The notes under the pieces: generated by a model
Seen by the model: the letters and a program-made list of their open reading frames with translations, nothing else
Database searches by the model: none
Told to the model about the DNA's origin: nothing
From: Bifidobacterium asteroides
GTDB taxonomy: Bacteria > Actinomycetota > Actinomycetes > Actinomycetales > Bifidobacteriaceae
Reading direction: 5' to 3'
Assembly: GCF_030758775.1 (NCBI RefSeq)
Contig: NZ_CP132384.1
Location: 558,001 to 622,000, forward strand
Length of the DNA stretch: 64,000 bases
Program-made: the position numbers and the translations under genes
Shown: positions 26,158 to 35,412 of the stretch, one piece after another
How the letters are laid out: each line of letters opens with the position of its first letter
How positions within the stretch are numbered: position 1 is the stretch's first letter

Positions 26158-26229
26158 TTATGCTCCTCTTCTTATATAGTGCGTTATCAAATTCCTGATG
26201 ATTATATGTAGCTGACGACGTGGGATCGG

Positions 26230-27540
26230 TCACTGCCCGCTGACGACCCTGGTCTCGATCCTGCCCTCTTTGACGGTCAAGGTCAGATCCTGATCGGCCT
26301 GAACCTGCTGTGGGCTGACGACCACCTTCCCGTCCAGAGTCTGCACGACTGCGTATCCGCGATCCAGCGTGGACTGGGGAGAGAGGGCGGTCAGCGAGGA
26401 CTGGAGCTTCTCCACGGTCAGGGAGGCGTCGTCCACGATCCGCCGAAGGGCGATGTCCAGGCGGACCAGCGACTCGTCAACCAGCCGCTGGGGCTTGTCC
26501 AGCATGGTCTGCGGCTTGGTCAGGCTGGGGCGGTTGGCGTATCCCTCAATCAGCCGTGTCTCGCCCTCGACCATATTTTGGATGCGCGCGTTTATGCGCA
26601 TCCTGGCCTCTTGGATGATGCCCTCCTGCTCGACCAGGTCGGGCACCACCCGCTTGGCGGCGTCAGTGGGGGTGGAGGCACGCAGATCTGCGGCCAGGTC
26701 AATCAAGGTCCAGTCGTCCTCGTGGCCTATGGCCGAGACGATGGGAGTGACACAGGCTGCCGTGGCGCGGACCACGGACTCGTCCGAGAAGCCCAGCAGA
26801 TCCTCGAAGCTGCCGCCGCCCCTGGCCACGATGATCACATCCACAGCCGGATCAGCATCCAGCTTCTGGATGGCTTCGACCACTTCGGGCGGGCACTGGG
26901 GGCCCTGGACGTGGGCGTGTACCACGGAGAATTCGATGGTGGGCCAACGCAGGCGGGCGTTGGTGATCACATCCCCCTCGGCTCTGGCCTTGGGCGCGCA
27001 GATCAGGCCGATGCGCCGGGGGAATTCGGGCAGGGGAACCTTGTTTTCCGCATCGAAGAGGCCCTCGCCCTTGAGCTTGCGCCTGAGCTGGTCAATCTGC
27101 TCCTTCAGGTCACCGGTGCCTACGCGCTTGATCCGGTCGGCCATAAAGCTCAGACGGGTCTGTTTGATCCACAGGTCGGGTCGCCCGTGCACCACCACGC
27201 GGTCGCCCTGACGAAATTCCCTGGCCTGGGTGGCGAAGGCCCGGAAGCCCATGACATTGATGGAGATGTCCTCGAAGTTGTCACGCAGGGTCAGATATGC
27301 CGAACCGGTCCGGCGGGTGTTGATCTCCACGATCTGACCCTCCACCCAGGCTCCGGGCCAACGGGCCACGGCGTCGTGGTACTTCTGGCTGAGCACGCTG
27401 ACCGGCCAAGGGTCTTCCTCGGTGGTGTCACGTGCCAGGCGGGGCAGCTGATCCAATGGTTTGGGAGCCAGTCCTGACGGTGCTGGGCCAGCCGGCGCAC
27501 CCATCGACCCGCGCATGTTCGAACCCATGTATGCTCGCAC
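26230..27540 (-). CDS. xseA: Exonuclease VII large subunit
   Basis: About 436 aa from GTG 27540, chosen because AGGAGG lies exactly six bases upstream; an in-frame TTG at 27654 would add 38 atypical residues. The N-terminal OB-fold domain (WVEGQIVEINTRRTGSAYLT, DRVVVHGRPDLW) binds single-stranded DNA. The catalytic core has the family motifs RRIGLICAPKARAEGDV, VIIVARGGGSFEDLLGFSDE, VVRATAACVTPIVSAIGHE and LIDLAADLRASTPTDAAK. The C-terminal half is helical and contacts XseB. The protein ends with the usual RGYAVV...G beta segment. Confidence 0.95.
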   Translation of the reverse strand: MRAYMGSNMRGSMGAPAGPAPSGLAPKPLDQLPRLARDTTEEDPWPVSVLSQKYHDAVARWPGAWVEGQIVEINTRRTGSAYLTLRDNFEDISINVMGFRAFATQAREFRQGDRVVVHGRPDLWIKQTRLSFMADRIKRVGTGDLKEQIDQLRRKLKGEGLFDAENKVPLPEFPRRIGLICAPKARAEGDVITNARLRWPTIEFSVVHAHVQGPQCPPEVVEAIQKLDADPAVDVIIVARGGGSFEDLLGFSDESVVRATAACVTPIVSAIGHEDDWTLIDLAADLRASTPTDAAKRVVPDLVEQEGIIQEARMRINARIQNMVEGETRLIEGYANRPSLTKPQTMLDKPQRLVDESLVRLDIALRRIVDDASLTVEKLQSSLTALSPQSTLDRGYAVVQTLDGKVVVSPQQVQADQDLTLTVKEGRIETRVVSGQ

Positions 27541-28013
27541 CTGATACCTCCTGACCATCGGTTCCGCCAGTCTGACCAACCTATCTGGCAACGGCCTGTA
27601 CAGGATGGTATGCGGGCTGGTCGGTGAAGGAAACGTTCTCTCAGGGTCTCTCAATACGGGGACAATTCCCTATTCCCTGTAAGTCCTTCGCAGGCCTACT
27701 GTCGACTGCTCCTGAGCCGATTTCGCCAAGGGCACAGCGGCTTTTCTTCCATTTGCGGGCAGGCTGTCATTGAGGCGAAAGCGTGGAGGACGAGGGTTGC
27801 AACCAAGGCCTTGATGCACCTGTCCCAGTCTGTGGCTTGCCTGTATCGGTGGTGGTTCTGCTGGCGGCTGTGTCAAAGGAGACAGTCTTGATTCCCTGAT
27901 ATTGCAAAAGTTATTCACGCTCTGGCGGTAGCATAAATAGGGTAAGCCGGATATGATGTGGTGTCTGCTTTTTGGACCCATCATGCGGCGGTCTCACGGA
28001 TTGAGGTAGTTTC
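27541..28013. other. Divergent intergenic region
   Basis: About 470 bases between xseA (minus) and the dehydratase activator gene (plus). Promoters for both are expected here. A TTGCAA ... CATAAAT pair at about 27902-27937 is a weak candidate for the rightward one. A TTGAGG ribosome site lies before ATG 28014. No other structure seen. Confidence 0.4.
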
Positions 28014-31000
28014 ATGTCTGATGGCGTCGACATAGCGGGTCGATATAAGGGCACAGGACCGCGGGATCTCCTGCGTGTGGGTCTGGACATCGGTTCCACC
28101 ACAGTCAAGGCCGTGGTCCTGGGCGCAGGTGACAGGCTGGATCAGGCGCTGTTCAGCGACTATCGCCGCCATCACGCCAATGTGCGGCAGTGTGTGGCCG
28201 AGCTGGTCACCGACATCAAGCTTTCCCTGTCACGGGTCGGTCTGGCCGGCAATCCCATCAGCCTGGTGATCACCGGTTCGGGCGGGCTGGAACTGGCCAG
28301 CCAGCTGCAGGCCGAGTTCGCCCAGGAGGTCATTGCCGAGACCGAGGCCATCAACGCCACCTACCCCGAGGGGGACGTGATCATCGAGCTGGGCGGCGAG
28401 GATGCCAAGATCACCTATCTGAAGCCCACGCCAGAACAGCGGATGAACGGGTCCTGCGCAGGCGGGACCGGAGCCTTCATCGATCAGATGGCCACCCTGC
28501 TCAACACCGATGCTTCAGGCCTGAACGATATGGCCGCCAAGTACAAGACCATTTATCCTATCGCCTCGCGCTGCGGGGTCTTTGCCAAGTCCGACCTCCA
28601 GCCCCTGATCAACGACGGAGCCGCCAAGGAGGATCTGGCTGCATCCATCTTCAATGCCGTGGCCACACAGACCATTTCCGGTCTGGCCTGCGGACGTCCC
28701 ATTCGTGGCAACGTGATCTTTTTGGGCGGGCCCCTCTTCTTCATGAGCGAGCTCAGGGAAGCCTTCAAGCGGATCCTTCAGGACAGAGTCAGCCGTTACA
28801 TCATCCCTGAGAACGCACACCTCTATGTGGCCTACGGCGCTGCCATCATGGCTGGCCGCCGCGAGCAGGACGACCAGGACAGCGCTGTGCAGGTCAAGAC
28901 CGACTATTCGCCAGAGACCGATGTGAACGACCCCTTCGGCCCGGCCTGGGGGCTGGATCAGGCGGAGGTCGACAAGGCACGGTCCGAGAAGGCCTCGAAC
29001 CTGGACAAGATGGCTCTGCAGGATGCCATGCAGGACGGCCGCACCACCACCTTGGTGGACGGTGAGCATAAGGCTCCCGCGACCGAAACCGCCAAGGATG
29101 CCAGCCACAATCAAGACATGAACTTTGACCTGACTTCCTTGGATGGCGTCCTTTCCGCCCTGAAGGGCCTGGAGAACATGCCCTCCACGGCCAGAACGAT
29201 CCGCCCGCTCTTCCTGAACGAGGAGGAGCGCAGTGAGTTCAACGACCGGCATGGGGCCCAGGTCATCCCCACCGGAGACCTGTCAGGAGCCAAGGGGCCG
29301 CACTTCCTGGGCATCGATGCGGGCAGCACCACCATCAAGGCCGTGCTGATTAACGACGACAAGACCATCGTCTGGTCCACCTACGGGGTGCATAAGGACA
29401 GCCCGCTGATTGCCGCCGCCAACATCGTCAAGGAGGTCAGGAAGTCCCTGCCGGAGGGGGCCTACATCGCCCGTGCCTGCGCTACCGGCTATGGTGAGGG
29501 CCTGGTCAAGGCCGGCCTGCATGTCGACGAGGGCGTGGTCGAGACCATGGCCCACTACCGGGCAGCCGAGGAGATCAGCCCCGGGGTCACCTCGGTCATC
29601 GACATTGGCGGGCAGGACATGAAGTACATCGCCGTCAACGACGGGGTCATCGATTCCATCTGCGTCAACGAGGCCTGCTCGGCCGGCTGCGGGTCCTTCC
29701 TGCAGACCTTCGCCCAGTCCATGGGCATCAGCATCCAGGAGTTCACCAAGCAGGCGTTGGCTTCCGAAGCCCCGACCGATCTGGGTTCACGCTGCACGGT
29801 CTTCATGAACTCCTCGGTCAAGCAGGCTCAGAAGGAGGGCGCCTCCCCGGAGGATATCGCCGCCGGGCTCTGCTACTCGGTGGTCAGAAACGCCCTTTAC
29901 AAGGTCATCAAGCTGCGCGATGCCAACGCCCTGGGGCCTGTGGTCGTGGTCCAGGGAGGCACCTTCCTCAACGATGCCGTCCTGCGGGCCTTTGAGCTCC
30001 TGACTGGTCGCAAGGTGACCAGGCCCAACATCGCCGGGCTCATGGGAGCCTATGGTGCTGCACTGACGGCCCGCATGCACTGCCCGCAGAATGATGAGGT
30101 CGAGGATCTGACCGCTGCCGGCTCCCACATGGCCAACGGGGTGAAGTCCGTGGGCAGTACACCCACCACCCCCAATAAGGCTCCGACTTCCACCAAGCCA
30201 AAGTCGTCACCGGCCGCCGTCAACAAGATTGCCTCCAAGAACGACCAGGGGTTTAAGGCGACCCTGCCTGACCTGAAGGTGCAGGACGGCCATGTGGTCA
30301 GCTCCATCCTGGCAGGGGACGATCTGGACAACCTCTCCATGACCACCACCCACGATGTCTGCAAGCTCTGCCAGAACCACTGCAAGCTGACCATCACCGA
30401 ATTCGAGGACGGCGGCCGCTACGTGACCGGGAATCGCTGCGAACGTGGCGGCGACAAGAACAGGAAGCGCTCCGACAGGCCCAACCTCTACGACTTCAAG
30501 TACAAGCGGGCCTTCGCCTACCGTCGTCTGACCCCGGACAAGGCCACCAGGGGCGACATCGGCATTCCTCGCGTGCTCAACATGTACGAGGACTACCCCT
30601 TCTGGTTCACCCTGCTGACCTCCCTGGGCTTCCGGGTCATGATCTCCGGGCGGTCCAACCACGAGCTCTTCGAGAGCGGGATGGAGTCCATCGCCTCCGA
30701 GAACATCTGCTACCCGGCCAAGCTGGTCCATGGGCACATACACTCCCTGGTCGACAAGGGCATCAAGACCATCTTCTATCCCTGCGTCACCTATGAGCAG
30801 GAGCTGGTTCCCGATACGGACAACCATTACAACTGCCCCATCGTGGCCAACTACCCGGTGGTGATCGAGGCCAATATGGCCGAGCTCAAGGAGAACGGCG
30901 TCCGCTTCATGCGGCCCTACTTCAACCTCTCCAACAAGGAGAAGATGGTCGAGCGGATCGTCAAGGTCTTCGACTGGGCCAAGGTGAGCGAGGATGAGGC

Positions 31001-33485
31001 CAGGACGGCCGTCCAGGAGGCCTACCGTGAGGATGCCCGCTTCAAGGAGGACGTCCGCCAGGAGGGGCTCCGTGCCCTGGCCTACATGCAGGAGTATGGA
31101 GTCAAGGGCGTGGTTCTGTCGGGCCGTCCCTACCATGTGGATCCCGAGGTCAACCACGGCATTCCCGAGACCATCTGCTCCCTGGGCATGGCCGTGCTCT
31201 CCGAGGACTCCATATGCGAGCTGGACGTGCATAAACTGCCCAAGCTGAGCGACTATATCATCCCGGCGGCGGGGGAGCGGGCCCTGGCCTCCAACAACCC
31301 CACGGCCGCCAAGTTCCGCAAGACCGTGCCGAGCTTCGGCGACGACCATCAGAAGATGCCCTTGAGGGTGACCGACCAGTGGGCCTACCATTCCAGGCTC
31401 TATTCCGCAGCCAGGTTTGTCTCCGAGTATCCCGACCTGCAGCTGGTCCAGCTGGTCAGTTTTGGGTGCGGCGTGGATGCCATCACCACTGACCAGGTTC
31501 AGGAGATTCTGGCCGACAAGGGCGATGTCTATACGCAGCTGAAGATCGACGAGGTCTCCAACCTGGGTGCAGCCAAGATCCGTCTGCGCTCGCTGAAGGC
31601 CGCCATGGATGAACGCCATCAACGGGATGTGGCCCAAGAGAATGGCGAAGGCCAGAAGGAAGCCCCCGTCAAGGAGCAGGCGCCTGCCAAGGTCGCGGTC
31701 AAGGATGCTGATCCGTTGCCTGACCTGGTTCAGGCGGAGGAATCATCTGATTCTCAGGGTTCTCAAGAGTCTGCAGACCGCATTGAAGCAGTGGATGCGA
31801 ATGCGTCTGACAAGCCGGCATCCGATGGGTTCCGGTCCACCAACGCGCAGAAGATCAGCCTGTCCCAGCGCAAGTCCGACATTGTGGCTCTGGCGCGGTT
31901 TGTGGCTCTGCACGACAAGAGTGATCAGGGTCTGATAGGTCTTCACCCTATGGGCATCCGGCCCATTCGGGAGACCATAGCCTCGCGGCAGAAGGATCAG
32001 GAAGTCGAAACCAAGTCGGCAGAGCCTCCGGCCGAACACGGCCAAGCTGCTCAGCCCAGCGGGGCCGCCGCCAAACCGACCCTGTCCAAGTACGCCACTG
32101 AGCATCGCTTCACCAAGGAGATGGGTCACAAATTCACAGTGGTGGCGCCGCAGATGTCGCCTGTGCACTTCTCCCTCCTGGAGGCGGTCTTCTCCAGCGC
32201 CGACTACCACTTCGAGCTCCTGAAGCATGCCACGGCCGAAGACATCAACACCGGTGTCAAGTATGTCAACAATGATGCCTGCTTCCCGGCCATCATCGTG
32301 GTGGGGCAGCTGGTCAACGCCTTCCTGTCCGGCAGGTTCGACCCACACAAGTGCGCGGTCATTGTTACCCAGACCGGTGGCATGTGCAGGGCCACCAACT
32401 ACTATGGCCTCCTGCGCAAGGCCCTGGCTGATGCGGGCTACGGCTACGTGCCGATCATCACGCTGAGCGTGCAGGGGTTCAAGGCCAATCCGGGCCTTCA
32501 GGTAACCCCGGCCCTGCTGCACCGCGCGGTCAAGGCCTTCTACCTGGGCGATGCCATGATTGAGTGCCTGCTCAGGGTCCGCCCCTACGAGCAGAAGCCC
32601 GGCTCGGCCAACAGGCTCTACAAGCTTTGGGACACGATCTGCAAGGAGACCATCGAACACCACGGGTACTCCAAGACCGCCAAGAAGGTCTACGGCCATG
32701 GATATCTGCCTTACCGCACGCTGATGAAGCGGATGATCCGGGCCTTTGACCAGCTGCCCCTGCGCAATATCCCCCGCAAGCCTCGAGTGGGTGTAGTCGG
32801 AGAGATCCTGGTCAAGTACCATCCTGATGCCAACAACCACGTGGTCGACCTGATCGAAAGCCAGGGCTGCGAGGCTGTACTCCCCGGTGTCTGCGACTTC
32901 ATGGTCAACGGCATCTCCAATGCTGAATGGAACGAGGAGATGCTGGGCACAGGCGGACCAGTAGGTGTCAAGAAGATCGTCCTCAAGGCGGCGGATGCCT
33001 ACCGTGCCCCCATGATCGCCGGCTTCAAGGCCTCCCATGGGAAGTTCGACATTCCCGCTCATATCACCGACCTGAGGGATAAGGCCGCTTCGGTCACCTC
33101 CCTGGGCGTTCAGGCGGGAGAGGGCTGGCTTCTGACCGGCGAGATCATCGAGCTGATCCAGTCCGGCGCCCCAAACATCGTCTGTGCGCAGCCCTTCGCC
33201 TGCCTGCCCAACCATGTGACAGGACGCGGCATGTTCGGCAAGATCCGCAGGACCTACCCTGAGGCCAACATCGTCTCCATCGACTACGATCCCGGCGCAT
33301 CGGAGGCCAACCAGCTCAACAGGATCAAGCTGATGATCGCCGCCGCCAAGAAGCCGGGCGGCCAGCAAAAGCTCAGCCAGGACCACAGGGCCAACGTCGA
33401 ATCCCAGGCATCTGGATCGACCGGTCGGGATGCTGGGCAGGCAGCACCCGTCCAGGACGAGGAGAAGGTTCTGGAGAGCCTGTAG
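28014..33485 (+). CDS. Giant 2-hydroxyacyl-CoA dehydratase activator fusion protein
   Basis: The product is 1823 aa. It joins two BadF/BadG/HgdC-type ATPase modules (about 20-285, VGLDIGSTTVKAVVLGAGD, and about 425-690, LGIDAGSTTIKAVLIND), a DUF2229 domain (about 765-1240) and an HgdB-like C-terminal part (about 1390-1780). Likely Fe-S cysteines are Cys148 (NGSCAGGTG) and Cys555/Cys559 (NEACSAGCGS) in the activators, and C783-x2-C786-x3-C790 (VCKLCQNHCKL) at the start of DUF2229. Classical activators are about 260-residue homodimers that pass one electron to a dehydratase; here two are fused in tandem. Lys/Glu/Pro-rich linkers separate the parts (about 720-750 and 1205-1370). The reaction in this organism is unknown and no dehydratase subunits lie nearby. 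Confidence 0.88.
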   Translation: MSDGVDIAGRYKGTGPRDLLRVGLDIGSTTVKAVVLGAGDRLDQALFSDYRRHHANVRQCVAELVTDIKLSLSRVGLAGNPISLVITGSGGLELASQLQAEFAQEVIAETEAINATYPEGDVIIELGGEDAKITYLKPTPEQRMNGSCAGGTGAFIDQMATLLNTDASGLNDMAAKYKTIYPIASRCGVFAKSDLQPLINDGAAKEDLAASIFNAVATQTISGLACGRPIRGNVIFLGGPLFFMSELREAFKRILQDRVSRYIIPENAHLYVAYGAAIMAGRREQDDQDSAVQVKTDYSPETDVNDPFGPAWGLDQAEVDKARSEKASNLDKMALQDAMQDGRTTTLVDGEHKAPATETAKDASHNQDMNFDLTSLDGVLSALKGLENMPSTARTIRPLFLNEEERSEFNDRHGAQVIPTGDLSGAKGPHFLGIDAGSTTIKAVLINDDKTIVWSTYGVHKDSPLIAAANIVKEVRKSLPEGAYIARACATGYGEGLVKAGLHVDEGVVETMAHYRAAEEISPGVTSVIDIGGQDMKYIAVNDGVIDSICVNEACSAGCGSFLQTFAQSMGISIQEFTKQALASEAPTDLGSRCTVFMNSSVKQAQKEGASPEDIAAGLCYSVVRNALYKVIKLRDANALGPVVVVQGGTFLNDAVLRAFELLTGRKVTRPNIAGLMGAYGAALTARMHCPQNDEVEDLTAAGSHMANGVKSVGSTPTTPNKAPTSTKPKSSPAAVNKIASKNDQGFKATLPDLKVQDGHVVSSILAGDDLDNLSMTTTHDVCKLCQNHCKLTITEFEDGGRYVTGNRCERGGDKNRKRSDRPNLYDFKYKRAFAYRRLTPDKATRGDIGIPRVLNMYEDYPFWFTLLTSLGFRVMISGRSNHELFESGMESIASENICYPAKLVHGHIHSLVDKGIKTIFYPCVTYEQELVPDTDNHYNCPIVANYPVVIEANMAELKENGVRFMRPYFNLSNKEKMVERIVKVFDWAKVSEDEARTAVQEAYREDARFKEDVRQEGLRALAYMQEYGVKGVVLSGRPYHVDPEVNHGIPETICSLGMAVLSEDSICELDVHKLPKLSDYIIPAAGERALASNNPTAAKFRKTVPSFGDDHQKMPLRVTDQWAYHSRLYSAARFVSEYPDLQLVQLVSFGCGVDAITTDQVQEILADKGDVYTQLKIDEVSNLGAAKIRLRSLKAAMDERHQRDVAQENGEGQKEAPVKEQAPAKVAVKDADPLPDLVQAEESSDSQGSQESADRIEAVDANASDKPASDGFRSTNAQKISLSQRKSDIVALARFVALHDKSDQGLIGLHPMGIRPIRETIASRQKDQEVETKSAEPPAEHGQAAQPSGAAAKPTLSKYATEHRFTKEMGHKFTVVAPQMSPVHFSLLEAVFSSADYHFELLKHATAEDINTGVKYVNNDACFPAIIVVGQLVNAFLSGRFDPHKCAVIVTQTGGMCRATNYYGLLRKALADAGYGYVPIITLSVQGFKANPGLQVTPALLHRAVKAFYLGDAMIECLLRVRPYEQKPGSANRLYKLWDTICKETIEHHGYSKTAKKVYGHGYLPYRTLMKRMIRAFDQLPLRNIPRKPRVGVVGEILVKYHPDANNHVVDLIESQGCEAVLPGVCDFMVNGISNAEWNEEMLGTGGPVGVKKIVLKAADAYRAPMIAGFKASHGKFDIPAHITDLRDKAASVTSLGVQAGEGWLLTGEIIELIQSGAPNIVCAQPFACLPNHVTGRGMFGKIRRTYPEANIVSIDYDPGASEANQLNRIKLMIAAAKKPGGQQKLSQDHRANVESQASGSTGRDAGQAAPVQDEEKVLESL

Positions 33486-33569
33486 CCGCCAGGCCGAGGC
33501 CGGTTCCGGGACTAACCCGCCGGCCTTGGAGCTGCTGAACCACGAAGATCAAGGAAAGAGGGGTTTCCC

Positions 33570-34223
33570 ATGACCAGCCGCGAAAAGATCAAGGCTCTGC
33601 TGGACACCGACCAGATCTACATTGCCGATACACCCGAAATGAAGCAGGTCCAGGACGCCCAGCAGGATCTGGTCTTCGAGTTCAACGCCTGCCGTCCCAG
33701 CCAGGCGGAGAAAAAGCGGGACCTCTGCAAAGAGATGTTCGGTTCATTCGGCGAAGGCAGCTGGATTGAGGGGCCAGTGCGGGCCAATTGGGCCTGCAAC
33801 ACCTACTGGGGGAGCAAATGTTACGCCAACTTCAACCTGGTTCTGGTCGACGACGGACGCATTGACATAGGCGATCACACCATGTTCGGACCCAACGTCA
33901 GCATCGTCACCACGGGGCACACCATTCGCCCCGATATACGCGTATATGGAACGCCCCAGTTCTCGGTTCCGGTCAGCATAGGCAGGAATGTATGGATCGG
34001 AGCAGGCGCCATCGTCATGCCGGGAGTGACCATCGGCGACAACACGGTCATCGGGGCAGGGTCCCTGGTCACCAAGGACATCCCCTCTGATGTGGTCGCC
34101 TACGGCCACCCCTGCAAGGTCGTCCGTCCCATCAGTGACCACGATTATGAATACTACTGGGGGGATCGTCGGTATCAAGCGCCTTACGATGCCCGGCCTT
34201 TCAGGATGGATCAGGAAGGCTGA
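33570..34223 (+). CDS. Maltose/galactoside O-acetyltransferase-like (hexapeptide)
   Basis: The product is 217 aa with AAAGAGGGG upstream of ATG 33570. The N-terminal Mac domain (MTSREKIKALLDTDQIYI, EMKQVQDAQQDLVFEFN) is followed by a left-handed beta helix (IDIGDHTMFGPNVSIVTTGH, then RNVWIGAGAIVMPGVTIGDN, TVIGAGSLVTKDIPSDVVAY). His in TTGHTI is the expected catalytic base. These enzymes transfer acetyl from acetyl-CoA to sugars. It lies 84 bases after the activator gene, so co-transcription is possible. Final residues are charged and somewhat longer than the E. coli LacA core. Confidence 0.92.
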   Translation: MTSREKIKALLDTDQIYIADTPEMKQVQDAQQDLVFEFNACRPSQAEKKRDLCKEMFGSFGEGSWIEGPVRANWACNTYWGSKCYANFNLVLVDDGRIDIGDHTMFGPNVSIVTTGHTIRPDIRVYGTPQFSVPVSIGRNVWIGAGAIVMPGVTIGDNTVIGAGSLVTKDIPSDVVAYGHPCKVVRPISDHDYEYYWGDRRYQAPYDARPFRMDQEG

Positions 34224-34301
34224 TTGGTTGCTGCTTCCTTGGATGTCCCTGTCGGCTGGTGTCCGGCAACTGCGGTTTGGCCACTGCAATGCCTGTGCTG
34301 A

Positions 34302-34919
34302 TCAGCAATATCCATCCCAGAGTGGTGAGGGAAAAATCAGCGCTTTGAACCGGTCCCATTCCTGGATGTAGTCGATTTTCGGCTCACGCAGCAGCCGTAT
34401 CTGTATGCCGTCCATGACTTCCAGACTCATCCTCACCTTGTCCTGCATGTCTGTTGCCCACGCTATGCCATCAGGAAGCAGCCAGGGGAATTCAGAATAG
34501 CGCTTCCAGACCTCTGCCGGCCTGCGGATGAAATAATCATGCAAGGGGTGGCTGGCCGAAATGGCCTCTGTCTCTAGGACCGTATACAGCTGTGTGAGTT
34601 CGGGCTGGTCGGCATTGTGGGCGACCAAATAGTCAAAATAGGCCGGAAGATGCGGATGTTCGGGGTCGGACCCGGGAAGGCCGGTCTGCAGGAATTCCTC
34701 TGGCGTGCCATCGGCATCATAGATATCCGTGACCAAGAGGGAGAGCAGGCCTTCCTTGCTGCCCACATAATGAAGGACGCCCGGTTGCGACATCCCTACC
34801 ATGTCAGCGACGTCTTTGAGCGATATGCCGTTGTACCCATGTTGGCTGATGAGGCGGGCAGCGGCCTGTGTGATTTCCGCACGTCTCACCTCTGGTGATT
34901 TTCTGGTACGGCTCGTCAT
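34302..34919 (-). CDS. TetR-family transcriptional regulator
   Basis: About 205 aa from ATG 34919 (MTSRTRKSPE), the start that places the HTH at the usual position; the open frame extends 75 unlikely residues further. The N-terminal domain is clear: EITQAAARLISQHGYNGIS, LKDVADMVGMSQPGVLHYV, GSKEGLLSLLV. The ligand domain (about 60-205) is of the type seen beside bifidobacterial glycosidase genes. It is divergent from the beta-galactosidase gene, and a palindrome lies between them, so it probably controls that gene and the GH3 gene after it. Confidence 0.9.
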   Translation of the reverse strand: MTSRTRKSPEVRRAEITQAAARLISQHGYNGISLKDVADMVGMSQPGVLHYVGSKEGLLSLLVTDIYDADGTPEEFLQTGLPGSDPEHPHLPAYFDYLVAHNADQPELTQLYTVLETEAISASHPLHDYFIRRPAEVWKRYSEFPWLLPDGIAWATDMQDKVRMSLEVMDGIQIRLLREPKIDYIQEWDRFKALIFPSPLWDGYC

Positions 34920-35108
34920 TTCCTGGTCTTGCGGCTCCTTTTCACAGCTTTTGGATGTCTGGATCCTCCCGGTGGTTTGATACCTATGGTACATGGGGGC
35001 GTATCGGCAACAGCAAAAGGGGTATGGCTCGCCTAAAGCAGGGTTCCGACTCTTCTGGGAAGAGAAAAAGAAGCCGTGGCACTCGTGGACCTGCATTGGG
35101 TCGATGAC

Positions 35109-35155
35109 TTGACAGAACCATTGAAAGCCTGTTAGGTATATCATTATCTAATGAT
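35109..35155 (+). promoter_or_regulatory. Candidate promoter with palindromic operator
   Basis: TTGACA at 35109-35114 is a consensus -35. A weak -10 (TAGGTA) lies 18 bases on. It runs straight into ATCATTA TC TAATGAT (35140-35155), a perfect 7-base inverted repeat. The position between a TetR-type gene and a divergent glycosidase suits a TetR operator that blocks rightward transcription. By inspection only. Confidence 0.45.
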
Positions 35156-35220
35156 CAGTAGATATGGATTTTTCCACCATTGGAAGTGTCAGAGAAGACT
35201 AGTTGAAAGATATCGGCACC

Positions 35221-35379
35221 ATGAGCGACTCAACAACCCTGGCATTGGATGATTCGGAACCGCTGCAGGCGCATAAGGCTGCCTTGGAGCCGTCAACCGA
35301 TCTGGGATGGACTAGGGAAGAAAGCCAAGGCTTCCAGTCAAAGCTGGAGCCGCGATCTTTCAGCACCATCGCTCTATGA
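35221..35379 (+). CDS. Short ORF, possibly a truncated leader or transporter remnant
   Basis: 52 codons from ATG 35221 (MSDSTTLALDDSEPLQAHKA ... SFSTIAL) to TGA 35377-35379, in normal codon usage, 33 bases before the GH42 gene. A hydrophilic N-terminus like this often precedes the first helix of a GPH/MFS sugar symporter, and such a gene commonly sits before GH42 in bifidobacteria, so it may be the stub of a deleted permease. A functional small peptide is also possible. Confidence 0.35.
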   Translation: MSDSTTLALDDSEPLQAHKAALEPSTDLGWTREESQGFQSKLEPRSFSTIAL

Positions 35380-35412
35380 ATTGAGTCCCGTCAATCAAGA
35401 TTGGAGTTCATC

